From VXPQ01 sp965232485 (GTDB lineage: Bacteria; Bacteroidota; Rhodothermia; Rhodothermales; VXPQ01), in NCBI GenBank assembly GCA_965232485.1, contig OZ246975.1, positions 1,798,001 to 1,862,000 on the forward strand: a stretch of 64,000 bases of DNA, written 5' to 3'. Shown in pieces: positions 1 to 7,913 of the stretch. Under the pieces are notes generated by a model that was not told the DNA's origin, ran no database searches, and saw only the letters and a list, made by a program, of their open reading frames with translations. The position numbers were made by a program, and so were the translations under genes. The stretch's first letter is position 1; every line of letters starts with the position of its first letter.

Positions 1-1117
1 GGAAATTCTGGCGGAGCAGCATTACGCCAATTTGCGGAAGTACCTGGACCCTCTCGGCGTGCGGCTGCGGCTCCTCGTCGGAGGCTTGCCCAAGGCGGAA
101 CGGCTCCAGATTCTTGCAGATATAGCGGAAGGCCGGGCCAACATGGCCGTCGGTACGCATGCGCTCATTCAGGACGATGTAGCGTTCCAGCGACTGGGTC
201 TGGCGATCGTGGACGAACAACACCGGTTCGGCGTCATGCAGCGCGCCCGCATGTTCGAAATGGGCGCCCGCCCGCACATGTTGCTCATGACCGCCACGCC
301 CATCCCCCGTTCCCTCGCGCTGACGCTCTACGGCGATCTGGACGTGTCGGTCATGAAGGAATTGCCTGCGGGGAGGCGTCCGGTGCGCACGGCGCTGCGC
401 TTCGACAAAAGCCGGGAGCAGGTCTATGCCTTCGTGCGCGACGAAATTGCGAAGGGGAGGCAATGCTACGTCGTCTACCCGCTCGTGGAAGAGTCCGAAA
501 AGATGGACCTCAAGGACGCCGAATCAGGGTATGCCAGGCTAAAGAAGATATTTGCCCCGCACAAGGTGGGGCTGATTCACGGACGGATGTCGCGGGGCGA
601 AAAAGAAGACGCCATGACCCTGTTCCGCCGAGCCGATTTCAAGGCGCTGGTGGCCACGACGGTGATTGAGGTGGGGGTGGACGTGCCGAACGCCACCATC
701 ATGATCGTAGAGCATGCCGAACGCTTCGGCTTGAGCCAGTTGCACCAGCTCCGGGGCCGGGTCGGACGGGGAGGGAAGCAGAGTTATTGCATTCTGATGG
801 CGGACTACAAGTGCACGAACGAAGCCCGCAAGCGCTTGCAGGTGATGGTGGATACGAACGACGGCTTCCGGATCAGCGAAGCCGACCTGAAGATTCGCGG
901 GGCGGGAGACTTTTTCGGCACCAAGCAAAGCGGCTTGCCGGAGTTGAAAATCGCCGACCTCTCGGAGGATGTGGAGCTCCTTGCGCAAGCCCGCGACCTG
1001 GCTTTCGACCTGATTGCGCGCGATCCCGACCTGACGGAACCCGGTCATGCGGCGCTACGGAAACATCTCCATGCCGCATACGGAAATCGGGGAATGGGGC
1101 TTTCCCGCGTCGGATAG
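1..1117 (+). CDS. recG: ATP-dependent DNA helicase RecG, C-terminal part (5' truncated by window)
   Basis: Branch-migration helicase that remodels stalled replication forks and Holliday junctions. The reading frame is already open at base 2, so only about 371 C-terminal residues are present of a protein usually near 700. Visible motifs are DEQHRFGV (motif II, from base 212), LMTATPIPRSLAL (motif III), HGRMSRGEKE, TTVIEVGVDVPNA, and QLRGRVGRG (motif VI). The RecG-specific tail follows, including RISEADLKIRGAGDFFGTKQSG. The wedge domain and Walker A motif lie outside the window. The gene converges with the DUF2480 gene. I see no clear terminator in the 130 bases between them. Family assignment is secure. 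Confidence 0.96.
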   Translation, partial: EILAEQHYANLRKYLDPLGVRLRLLVGGLPKAERLQILADIAEGRANMAVGTHALIQDDVAFQRLGLAIVDEQHRFGVMQRARMFEMGARPHMLLMTATPIPRSLALTLYGDLDVSVMKELPAGRRPVRTALRFDKSREQVYAFVRDEIAKGRQCYVVYPLVEESEKMDLKDAESGYARLKKIFAPHKVGLIHGRMSRGEKEDAMTLFRRADFKALVATTVIEVGVDVPNATIMIVEHAERFGLSQLHQLRGRVGRGGKQSYCILMADYKCTNEARKRLQVMVDTNDGFRISEADLKIRGAGDFFGTKQSGLPELKIADLSEDVELLAQARDLAFDLIARDPDLTEPGHAALRKHLHAAYGNRGMGLSRVG

Positions 1118-1247
1118 GCCGGCGGGCAGGCGCCGCATCAATCTGGCAAGGGGCGCCTTGCATGTCCACCGCTCTTGTTCCCGGACGAACCCGTTTATCC
1201 AACATGGACGGGGTTCGTCAACGCATGCTTTCGTCGCTTTTCGGCCC

Positions 1248-1817
1248 CTATCGACGGAGTACGGCTTTTGGAGCTGCCGCCCTCGCTGGCCCAGGCGCAT
1301 TGCGCGGTTTTCTCCACAGCGGGACGGACGAACACGGCTCGCCGTACATCAACTTTGCGGCGACCTGCTGCAATTTGGTCGTGGCCAGCAGATAGGCGGC
1401 AGGCGGCGCGACCTCGCTGCCGCATCCCTTCACGACCACAGGCTTGCCTTCGTAGCGGGACCAGTCCATGGATTCAAGGGCGCGGGCAAAATGGTCTCGC
1501 ATCAGGTCTTCCCGGCGCCCCAGGGCTACGGAGCAAGCGACGGGTTGCAGTTTCGAGGCGACGAGCATCCATGCCCAGGTGGGAATGATTGCATCCGCCG
1601 AGCAAAAGACCGCCACATGGCAGTCTGCGTATTGCGCCCAGTCGAACGCCTTCATGCTGGCCCGGAAGTCCTTTTCGCGCAGAACGATTTCCCGGAACAG
1701 GAACGGGGCCAGGTCGAATTCCACGACGGGCCGATGGTCCCACAGGTCCTCGAGGTTGAACACGACCAGGTCGCTCTGGGCCACGCGATTTACGATATTT
1801 TCCGAAATCGATTCCAT
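1248..1817 (-). CDS. DUF2480 family protein
   Basis: A 189-residue cytoplasmic protein that I place in DUF2480, a Bacteroidota-centred family of unknown function. It shows VNRVAQSDLVVFNLEDLW near the N-terminus and LMYGEPCSSVPL near the C-terminus. Family members usually stop soon after that last motif; this one carries an extra basic, Pro/Ala-rich tail of about 24 residues. It lies 42 bases downstream of the cysteine desulfurase on the same strand, so the two are probably co-transcribed. A link to sulfur transfer or Fe-S assembly is inferred only from that position. No membrane segment or signal peptide is visible. Confidence 0.75.
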   Translation of the reverse strand: MESISENIVNRVAQSDLVVFNLEDLWDHRPVVEFDLAPFLFREIVLREKDFRASMKAFDWAQYADCHVAVFCSADAIIPTWAWMLVASKLQPVACSVALGRREDLMRDHFARALESMDWSRYEGKPVVVKGCGSEVAPPAAYLLATTKLQQVAAKLMYGEPCSSVPLWRKPRNAPGPARAAAPKAVLRR

Positions 1818-1859
1818 GCGGAACAGGGGTGCAGATGGATGTTTTCTGGCGAGACGAGG

Positions 1860-3020
1860 TCAGGCGGACGGCATGGCCGCATGGTTGACGGCCCGAACGG
1901 CTGCTCCGATCTGGTCGGCGGCGCGATCTACCTCATCCTCGGTGGTGAACCGTCCGAGACTAAGACGCAGCGTGGACAGGGCTTGTTCGTCCGACAGGCC
2001 CATGGCCCGGAGCACATGGCTCGGTTCGCCGCTCCCGCTGGAACAAGCGCTTCCGGCGGAAAAGGCCAGGTTGCGACAGGCCGCCATGATATGCGCGCCC
2101 CCGACGCCTTCGAACCGAATGCTGGACGTTTGCGGCAAGCGAGGAATCTGCGGCGAGACATTCGCCTTCGCCCCGGGAAGCTGGAGCAGGCGATGCTCCA
2201 GACAATTTCGCAGACGCTCCATGCGCTTGCGGAAATCCTCCATCTCCCGGCAAGCGATTTCAAGGGCTTTGCCCATGCCCACGACGCCGGGCACATTCAA
2301 CGTACCCGAACGGCGTCCGTTTTCGTGGCCGCCGCCGTCCAGGAGCGGCGTCAGGCGCACCCGGGGATCCCGACGACGAACATACAAGGCGCCTACCCCC
2401 TTCGGACCATAGAACTTGTGCGCCGAACAGACGAGCAAATCCGCCAGCCCGCCCTGGACGGGAATCTTGCCCACCGCCTGGGTGGCGTCCGTCATGAAAA
2501 GCACGCCCCGGGCGCGGGTTATTTCCGAAATGCGTTCCATGGGCTGGATCGCGCCCGTCTCGTTGTTCGCCCACATCACGGAAACGAGTATCGTGTCGTC
2601 GCGCAGGGCGTTTTCAAGCGCGCAAAGGTCGATTTGTCCGGACGCATCCACGGGCAGGCAGGTGACTTCGTATCCGTTGCGCTCCAGCGCGCGGTGCGCC
2701 TGAAGGACGGCCCGGTGTTCGGTCCGTACCGTAACGAGGCGGCGTCCTTTGGACGCGTACATTTCCGCTACGCCCTTGATGGCCGCATTGGCGCCCTCGG
2801 TAGCCCCGGAAGTGAAAACGATTTCCCCCGGCTCCACATGCAGGGCGGCGGCCATGCGTTCCCGGGCCTGTTCGCAAGCCTCCTCCGCGGCCCAGCCCAA
2901 GGGATGGCCTTTGCTGGAAGGATTGCCGTACTGCTCGCGAAACCAGGGCAGCATAGCCTGCAAGACCCGTTCGTCCACGGGCGTGGACGCATTGTAATCG
3001 AGGTAAACGACTTTCTTCAT
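1860..3020 (-). CDS. Cysteine desulfurase (NifS/IscS-type)
   Basis: PLP enzyme that takes sulfur from L-cysteine as a persulfide for Fe-S clusters and thiolated tRNA. The 386 residues match the family length. MKKVVYLDYNASTPVD is the standard N-terminus, which fixes the start at 3020; the frame stays open another 210 bases upstream without family similarity. PLP-lysine is in SAHKFYGPKG (Lys202), the PLP-stacking His is in TEHRAV (His102), and the catalytic loop SACSSG carries Cys326. GGGHENGRRSGTLNVPG is the substrate-site signature. The DUF2480 gene follows it. IscS and NifS cannot be told apart without the rest of the pathway, so no symbol is given. Confidence 0.93.
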   Translation of the reverse strand: MKKVVYLDYNASTPVDERVLQAMLPWFREQYGNPSSKGHPLGWAAEEACEQARERMAAALHVEPGEIVFTSGATEGANAAIKGVAEMYASKGRRLVTVRTEHRAVLQAHRALERNGYEVTCLPVDASGQIDLCALENALRDDTILVSVMWANNETGAIQPMERISEITRARGVLFMTDATQAVGKIPVQGGLADLLVCSAHKFYGPKGVGALYVRRRDPRVRLTPLLDGGGHENGRRSGTLNVPGVVGMGKALEIACREMEDFRKRMERLRNCLEHRLLQLPGAKANVSPQIPRLPQTSSIRFEGVGGAHIMAACRNLAFSAGSACSSGSGEPSHVLRAMGLSDEQALSTLRLSLGRFTTEDEVDRAADQIGAAVRAVNHAAMPSA

Positions 3021-3356
3021 GGCCGTGCTGAGCGATCGTCGCTGGCCGGACCGAGCGATGACCGCGCGGGTGATGAATGCGGAATAGAAAAGGACGGTAT
3101 ATTGTAACGCATTCGCCGGAAGATATGTCCCTCCCGGAAGGAAAATCAGGACGGGATGCGCCGAAGACCGCGACGGATCGTATTGCGCAGGCAACCCTTC
3201 GAAAAGGGCGCGCTCCGGATTGTCGGGCAAGGTCCCTGTTACGAGACAGCGGCGCCCGCGGTCTATGCCGTCGATCTCCCCTCCCGATCCTGTCTATCAG
3301 CCTCCTGCGGCAGAGATCGGCCCGAACGCCAGACGGCGCGCCTAAAGAAATAAATC

Positions 3357-3383
3357 GGCGAGTTTTGTCGCCTTAATTTTTTA
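3357..3383 (+). terminator. Candidate intrinsic terminator-like hairpin
   Basis: GGCGA, a six-base loop, TCGCC, then TTAATTTTTT. The geometry is that of a Rho-independent terminator on the plus strand. No plus-strand gene lies just upstream, so it may insulate the GNAT gene from antisense readthrough or attenuate a leader. Confidence 0.4.
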
Positions 3384-3461
3384 GACAAAGATATTTCAGT
3401 CGAGTTTTTTGCGGTTTCATAATATTTTCGCAACAATAAAAGAAACAATTATGGCCAAAGT

Positions 3462-3477
3462 GGTACATTAATGTACC
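3462..3477. promoter_or_regulatory. Perfect 16-bp palindrome, candidate operator
   Basis: GGTACATTAATGTACC is identical to its reverse complement over all 16 bases. It sits in the AT-rich DNA just upstream of the GNAT gene, where a dimeric repressor site would be expected. The protein that binds it is unknown. Confidence 0.45.
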
Positions 3478-3515
3478 GAAGCCCCCGGTTTCACCTTATT
3501 TTTTTAAGCAAACCC

Positions 3516-4004
3516 ATGACCTTCCTCTATACCGATCTGGCGATCGGCTCCATGGCCGTGTGCATCGCATACAGAGGCAGCAAGGAATGGCAAGCCGTGA
3601 AAGCCATTCGCACCCGTGTCTTCATTGAAGAGCAAAATTGTCCGTGCGAGCTGGAATGGGACAAGTACGAAGAGATCAGTCGTCATGTGCTCGGGTCCGT
3701 GGACGGCGCGCCGATGGCGGCGGCGAGGTGGCGCCTGATAGCCTACGAACAGCGCCCTACCGCAAGGCTGGAGCGTTTTTCCGTGCTGAAAGAGTACCGG
3801 GGGAAGGGATACGGCAAGGCGCTGGTTTCCTGGGTTATCGAAGACGCGCGACGGGCTGGCCTGGGGGAATACCTTGTCCACGCACAATTGCATCTGGAAA
3901 AGTTCTACCAGTCCCTTGGCTTCCATACCGTCGGCGACCCCTTCGAAGAAGTCGGAATCCCGCACATCCTGATGCGCCGCCACGACAGCGACGCGCTGCG
4001 GTAA
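3516..4004 (+). CDS. GNAT family N-acetyltransferase (ElaA-like)
   Basis: Acetyl-CoA-dependent acyltransferase of unknown substrate. IRTRVFIEEQNCPCELEWD is the N-terminal signature of the ElaA/YjdJ-like subgroup. LERFSVLKEYRGKGYGKAL contains the acetyl-CoA pyrophosphate loop (R-G-K-G-Y-G-K), and LEKFYQSLGF is the usual C-terminal motif. ATGs occur in frame at 3471, 3516 and 3552. The first lies inside the palindrome and adds unrelated residues. 3552 gives the most family-like length (150 residues). I report the middle one because no Shine-Dalgarno decides it. The gene appears to be a single-gene unit. Confidence 0.85.
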   Translation: MTFLYTDLAIGSMAVCIAYRGSKEWQAVKAIRTRVFIEEQNCPCELEWDKYEEISRHVLGSVDGAPMAAARWRLIAYEQRPTARLERFSVLKEYRGKGYGKALVSWVIEDARRAGLGEYLVHAQLHLEKFYQSLGFHTVGDPFEEVGIPHILMRRHDSDALR

Positions 4005-4133
4005 AGTCTGATACAGGCGCCTTGGGGGTTTCGACGAGGCGATCATCCGCCTTGACGCCCGGAAAGAGCGTACGCGTTCGATCCTAAAGACGCCCGGGCG
4101 GCTCCAGGACGACAGAACGCTCGCGTCAGGGTC

Positions 4134-4163
4134 TTGACAACCTGATGCTGTCTGCCGTATACT
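4134..4163 (+). promoter_or_regulatory. Sigma-70 consensus promoter of decarboxylase gene
   Basis: TTGACA (4134-4139), an 18-base spacer, then TATACT (4158-4163). Both boxes are near-perfect. Transcription should begin about 4170, well upstream of the ATG at 4339. Confidence 0.75.
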
Positions 4164-4182
4164 AAAAGATACTGGCAAAGAC

Positions 4183-4209
4183 GGTGCGCACCTGTACGTC
4201 CTGTGCACC
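4183..4209 (+). promoter_or_regulatory. Leader hairpin 1
   Basis: GGTGCGC (4183-4189) can pair with GTGCACC (4203-4209), giving seven pairs including one G-U and a 13-base loop. It begins about 13 bases after the predicted transcription start. Confidence 0.4.
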
Positions 4210-4275
4210 GGACAGCGCGTCTCTGCGAAGAAAATGACCTTGCTCAAGTAATCCCTTCCGACAGGCGGTTCTTTT

Positions 4276-4301
4276 GTACGGCTTCTTTGTCGGCGCCGTA
4301 C
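4276..4301 (+). promoter_or_regulatory. Leader hairpin 2
   Basis: GTACGGC (4276-4282) pairs perfectly with GCCGTAC (4295-4301) around a 12-base loop. It lies 37 bases before the start codon and has no T-run after it, so it does not look like a simple terminator. Confidence 0.45.
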
Positions 4302-4338
4302 GCCATCTCTCCGACGAATCGGTTGCAGGAAGAAGAGG

Positions 4339-5787
4339 ATGGGACAATCAGGCAAAACGGGATCGGACGCAGGCGTGCGCAGCGACCTGTCCATGGCGCC
4401 CGAGACGATGCTGGACCTTGCGCGCAGGGCGGCGGAGCTTGTGGTGGAGCGAATCGAGAGGCTGCCTGAAGAAACTGCCTGGAACGGAGAGTTCAGGGAG
4501 GGTCTCATAAAGCAACTGGCAGAGGCTCCGCCCGAGGAGGGCCGACCTGCATTGGAGGTTATCGAGCAGGCCGCCCGCGAGATTCTTCCGTTCGCGGCCC
4601 GGATCGACCACCCCCGCTTTTTCGGGTTTATTCCGTCGTCGCCCACCTGGCCGGGGATACTGGCGGATTTCATGGTGGCCGGGCACCAGGTGAACCAGTG
4701 CACCTGGTTGACCTCAAGCGGCCCGAGCCAACTCGAGTTGGTGGTTATCGACTGGATTCGTCGGTGGCTGGACTACCCGGAGAGCGCCGGGGGGCTTTTG
4801 ACGAGCGGGGGTTCGGCGGCCAGTCTCAATGCGTTCGCGGCGGCAAGAGAGGCGGCTGGAGACCCTGATCGCGCGACCGTGTACATGAGCGACCAGAGCC
4901 ACAGCGTACAGTTCCGTGCGGCCCGCATCATCGGCGTTCGCACGGAGTGCATCCGCAAGGTTGCCTGCGACGGGCGTTATCGTCTGGACATGGGAGCGCT
5001 TGCCCGCGCCGTGGCTGCGGACCGCGCCTCGGGATTTACTCCCATAGCGGTGTGCGCGAACGCCGGGGCAGGCAGCACAGGGGCTATCGATCCGCTTGAG
5101 GAGATGGCGGATTACTGCGCGTCGGAAGGGATATGGCTCCATGTCGACGCGGCGTACGGCGGTTTCGGCGTGGTGACCGAGCGCGGCAAGGAACTTCTGC
5201 GCGGGATCGAGCGCGCCGATTCAATTGTGTTAGACGCCCACAAATGGTTCTTTCAGCCATACGAGGCAGGTTGCCTGCTGGTGAAGGACGTAAAGACGCT
5301 CGAGCATGTATTCGCAATACCGCACGACATGCTTCAGGACACGATATGGGGCGCCGACCACCCGAATTTTTCGGATCGCGGTTTGCAACTGAGCCGTTCG
5401 GTTCGGGCTTTGAAGATATGGATGTCGGTTCAGACGTTCGGGATGGCGGCGTTCCGTCGCGCCGTATCGAAGGGGATGGAGTTGGCTGCTCGGGCCGAGG
5501 AGTACGTTCGGGAGAGTTCGATGCTGGAGGTGTTGAACCCGGCGTCGCTGGGCATTGTCTGTTTCCGGGTGAATCCCCGGGATGCGGACCTTGACGAAGA
5601 GGCTTTGGAGGAAATCAACAGGAATGTGCTTGCCCACCTGTTTTGGGGGGAGCGCGCGTTCATGTCGTCGACAAAGCTGGGACAGAGGTTTTCTCTCAGA
5701 ATGTGCATTGTCAACCACGCGACGACCTGGGACGATGTGCGCGAGACTCTGGAGGCTGTCGAGCGATTCGGGATGGATGCCTTGTAG
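4339..5787 (+). CDS. Pyridoxal-phosphate-dependent (aromatic L-amino-acid type) decarboxylase
   Basis: Group II PLP decarboxylase of 482 residues that converts an amino acid, probably aromatic, to its amine and CO2. The PLP-lysine is in LDAHKWFF (Lys302), HVDAAYGG (268-275) holds the cofactor Asp, and QSHSV gives the ring-stacking His188. SSPTWPGILAD and QVNQCTW match the N-terminal substrate-site region. The start is supported by AGGAAGAAGAGG directly upstream and by the consensus promoter at 4134. Substrate (Trp, Tyr, Phe or Dopa) cannot be read from sequence alone; members of this group can also be aldehyde synthases. It converges with the parvulin gene, leaving eight bases. Confidence 0.92.
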   Translation: MGQSGKTGSDAGVRSDLSMAPETMLDLARRAAELVVERIERLPEETAWNGEFREGLIKQLAEAPPEEGRPALEVIEQAAREILPFAARIDHPRFFGFIPSSPTWPGILADFMVAGHQVNQCTWLTSSGPSQLELVVIDWIRRWLDYPESAGGLLTSGGSAASLNAFAAAREAAGDPDRATVYMSDQSHSVQFRAARIIGVRTECIRKVACDGRYRLDMGALARAVAADRASGFTPIAVCANAGAGSTGAIDPLEEMADYCASEGIWLHVDAAYGGFGVVTERGKELLRGIERADSIVLDAHKWFFQPYEAGCLLVKDVKTLEHVFAIPHDMLQDTIWGADHPNFSDRGLQLSRSVRALKIWMSVQTFGMAAFRRAVSKGMELAARAEEYVRESSMLEVLNPASLGIVCFRVNPRDADLDEEALEEINRNVLAHLFWGERAFMSSTKLGQRFSLRMCIVNHATTWDDVRETLEAVERFGMDAL

Positions 5788-5795
5788 CTTCGCTA

Positions 5796-6857
5796 TTATT
5801 CGGTTGCGTTCAGATCGACGTCCGCCACATTCGGGTTGATCTGTACGGTTGCGCTGGCGCGAAGCCGGTTTATCTCCTCGTCAACAGCGTCGCGCCCGCG
5901 TTCTTGCAGGATCTGCTGCCGGGCTTCGGACGAATCCATGAGCGCTGCGGTCCGCCGTCCGGTCAATTTGACGAGATGGTATCCGAACCGGGTTTCGACG
6001 GGCGCTTGCGTTACTGCTCCAGAGTCGCTCAAGGCATAGGCGGCCTCCTCAAAAGGCGGCACCATGTCTCCCCGGCCAAAGAAGCCCAGGTCGCCTCCGC
6101 GGGGACCGGAAGGCCCTTGCGAATGCAGGCGAGCCATTTCTGCGAAGTCCGCGCCGGCCCGAACGCTGTCAAGCACGGCTTCGGCCTGGCTTCGGGTGGA
6201 ATCCTTCTGTGCGTCGGTTGCGCCCGGAGGAGGAATGAACAAAATATGCGACGCCCGCACTTCCTCCGCCCGTGCTTCGCGGAATGCCTCGATGGTTTCG
6301 GGGTCCGGCTCTTCGGCAGTGGCCGAAAAATGGGCGAACAACGCTTGCTGCATGATGTCTTCGGCGATCTGCTCGCGAAGTTCTTCTTCCGTCAGGTTAT
6401 CCGCAGCGAGGGCCTGTCGCAACGCTTCCTCGTTGGGGAACTGCGTCATGATCTGCTGCATGCGTTGTTCGACAGCCTCTTCTTCGGTGACAAGGTCAAG
6501 ACGATCTGCTTCGCCGAAGATCAGATGCTCCAGCAATACGAATCTTTCCACGACGCTTGCGCGGAGTCTGCGCATTTCTTCCGGATTGCTCAGGACGCCG
6601 AATTGCATCGCCATAGCCAGCGCTTCTTCTTCGAACGCCTGCGTAAAGAGGGTATCCGTTCCGAATTCGGAGCGTACGACGACCGCCAGCGCAGGGTCGG
6701 ACAAGGGTTCGCCCATAACGTACGGCCCCTCCTCGGTTTGCGCGGATGTTTCTTCGCCGGATCCGCAAGCAGCGAACAGAAGCAAGAAGCCGAGGGCGGC
6801 GCTCATGCGAACAGGCGCGAAAAAAGGGCGGACGAAAGACAAGGCTATAGCGTTCAT
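5796..6857 (-). CDS. Peptidylprolyl isomerase lipoprotein (parvulin/SurA-PrsA type)
   Basis: Envelope foldase of 353 residues. A hydrophobic segment ends in the lipobox LLLFAAC, so the protein should be lipidated and membrane-anchored. A long acidic helical region resembling the SurA/PrsA chaperone domain follows (about 70-190). The parvulin domain comes next: EVRASHILFIPPPG, AGADFAEMARLHSQGPSGPRGG, LGFFGRGDMVPPFEEAAY and TRFGYHLVKLTGRR. The ATG at 6857 is preferred to a TTG three codons earlier. The client proteins are probably outer-membrane barrels, by analogy. The tRNA-Glu gene lies upstream on the other strand. Confidence 0.9.
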   Translation of the reverse strand: MNAIALSFVRPFFAPVRMSAALGFLLLFAACGSGEETSAQTEEGPYVMGEPLSDPALAVVVRSEFGTDTLFTQAFEEEALAMAMQFGVLSNPEEMRRLRASVVERFVLLEHLIFGEADRLDLVTEEEAVEQRMQQIMTQFPNEEALRQALAADNLTEEELREQIAEDIMQQALFAHFSATAEEPDPETIEAFREARAEEVRASHILFIPPPGATDAQKDSTRSQAEAVLDSVRAGADFAEMARLHSQGPSGPRGGDLGFFGRGDMVPPFEEAAYALSDSGAVTQAPVETRFGYHLVKLTGRRTAALMDSSEARQQILQERGRDAVDEEINRLRASATVQINPNVADVDLNATE

Positions 6858-7000
6858 GATCGGCAAGGGTTAGGAATGCGGCGGGCGGCGCTGAAGGCTT
6901 TCCTGCCGCTTTCTGAAACTCTTCAGGGATATTTGCGTTGCAGGCGATCTGGCGACGATCGCTTCATTAGTTGCGATTTTCGGGCTTTCGCCATCTACCC

Positions 7001-7073
7001 GCCGCGTTCGTCTAGGGGTTCAGGACGCCAGCCTCTCACGCTGGTAACACGGGTTCGAATCCCGTACGCGGTA
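7001..7073 (+). tRNA. tRNA-Glu (anticodon CUC)
   Basis: A complete cloverleaf of 73 bases including the discriminator. The acceptor stem GCCGCGT (7001-7007) pairs with ACGCGGT (7066-7072). The anticodon stem is CCAGC/GCTGG with loop CTCTCAC, giving anticodon CTC at 7035-7037. The T-arm is CGGGTTCGAATCCCG. CCA is not encoded. The GTCTAGGGGTTCAGGAC D-arm is typical of tRNA-Glu. Confidence 0.96.
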
Positions 7074-7130
7074 CTGAAAGGTTTTACGGAATCTCCTCTT
7101 GATATCGAACGCAAAGGAGTTTGCCGTCGC

Positions 7131-7826
7131 TTATTTCTGTGCGTCGGCGTCCTTTGCGGTCTGTTGCCGGTCCAGCACATTGTCCACAACGCCATAATCT
7201 TTGGCTTCCTGGGCGCTGAGCCAGTAGTCCCGATCCGCGTCGTGTTCGATTTGCTCGATCGACTTGTTCGTGTGCACGGCAAGGATTTCGTACAATAACC
7301 GCTTCAGGCGAATAATCTCTTTGGCCTGGATTTCAATATCCGACGCCTGCCCTTGCGCCCCGCCCAGCGGTTGGTGCATCATGATGCGGGAGTTGGGCAG
7401 GGCCCCGCGTTTGCCAGAGGCGCCGGCGGCCAGCAGGATCGCTCCCATCGAGGCGGCGAGTCCCACGCAGGTCGTAGCGATCGGGGCGCTGACCCATTGC
7501 ATGGTGTCGTATACCGCCAATCCGCTGTAGATGACGCCCCCCGGCGAGTTGACGTACATGTTGATGTCCCGCTCGGAATCCTCGCTCGTCAGGTACAGAA
7601 GTTGCGCGACCGCGAGATTCGCAATCTGATCGTTCACCGGCGTTCCGACGATGACAATGCGTTCCTTCAGCAATCGACTGAAAATGTCGTAGGCGCGTTC
7701 GCCCCGGTTCGTTTGTTCGACAACCATCGGCACGAGGGTCGCAATGGATTCATTGCGAAAGGGACCGCTGTAAATGCTGTCCGGGACCGAGAGATTTTGC
7801 GAAAATTTGACGAAATCTTCTACCAT
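7131..7826 (-). CDS. clpP: ATP-dependent Clp protease proteolytic subunit
   Basis: Serine protease core that pairs with ClpX or ClpA/C to degrade tagged and misfolded proteins. Numbering from the chosen start, the catalytic triad is Ser126 (GLAASMGA), His151 (RIMMHQPLGG) and Asp200 (DRDYWLSAQEA). INMYVNSPGGVIYSGLAVYDTMQ is the substrate-groove motif, in pieces. The frame runs 51 bases further upstream, but MVEDFVKFSQNL gives a family-like N-terminus with a short propeptide. It lies directly downstream of trigger factor on the same strand, the common tig-clpP arrangement. No clpX follows; a tRNA gene lies beyond. Confidence 0.95.
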   Translation of the reverse strand: MVEDFVKFSQNLSVPDSIYSGPFRNESIATLVPMVVEQTNRGERAYDIFSRLLKERIVIVGTPVNDQIANLAVAQLLYLTSEDSERDINMYVNSPGGVIYSGLAVYDTMQWVSAPIATTCVGLAASMGAILLAAGASGKRGALPNSRIMMHQPLGGAQGQASDIEIQAKEIIRLKRLLYEILAVHTNKSIEQIEHDADRDYWLSAQEAKDYGVVDNVLDRQQTAKDADAQK

Positions 7827-7913
7827 AGACGCTGATCGCGATTTATGAAATTGCTCAAAGAGCGGTGATGCTACCATCTCCCCGAAAGGGAGTTCCGCCG
7901 CAGGCGTTTCCGG

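Larger units (their letters stand above)
3021..3515. other. Intergenic region between divergent cysteine desulfurase and GNAT genes
   Basis: About 500 bases without a convincing gene. The left part is GC-rich, with small open frames that lack family features. From about 3340 the composition becomes clearly AT-rich, as expected for promoter DNA. It contains one hairpin with a T-rich tail (3357-3383) and one perfect 16-base palindrome (3462-3477), both listed separately. I could not assign a consensus -35/-10 pair with confidence. Confidence 0.6.
4005..4338 (+). other. Intergenic region and structured leader of the decarboxylase gene
   Basis: This 334-base gap contains a consensus promoter (4134-4163) followed by about 170 bases of predicted untranslated leader. 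The leader holds two strong hairpins (4183-4209 and 4276-4301) and ends in the purine-rich stretch AGGAAGAAGAGG just before the ATG. I recognise no known riboswitch class here and no convincing leader peptide. Confidence 0.55.

Noticed and set aside
1047..3107. Long plus-strand open frame of 686 codons
   Set aside because: It lies antisense to recG end, DUF2480 and the cysteine desulfurase, has Arg/His/Gly-rich low-information sequence and no motif. It is a GC-rich shadow frame.
3021..3230. N-terminal extension of the cysteine desulfurase by 70 residues
   Set aside because: Family similarity begins exactly at MKKVVYLDYN; the extension has no recognisable targeting signal or domain.
3077..3376. 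Possible 99-residue plus-strand ORF before the terminator-like hairpin at 3357
   Set aside because: The peptide is Arg/Ser-rich without hydrophobic pattern, and there is no ribosome-binding site or family signature.
4203..4469. Possible leader peptide in the decarboxylase leader
   Set aside because: It starts with GTG inside hairpin 1, runs past the decarboxylase start, and shows no run of one regulatory amino acid.
5643..7298. Long plus-strand frame of 551 codons over the parvulin gene and tRNA
   Set aside because: It crosses the tRNA-Glu gene and is antisense to a well-supported parvulin lipoprotein; no family features.
7827..7845. Weak resemblance to an element end (GACGCTGATCGCG) before the clpP start
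   Set aside because: Only about nine bases match and the rest of the end is missing. Position before a start codon is suggestive but not enough.
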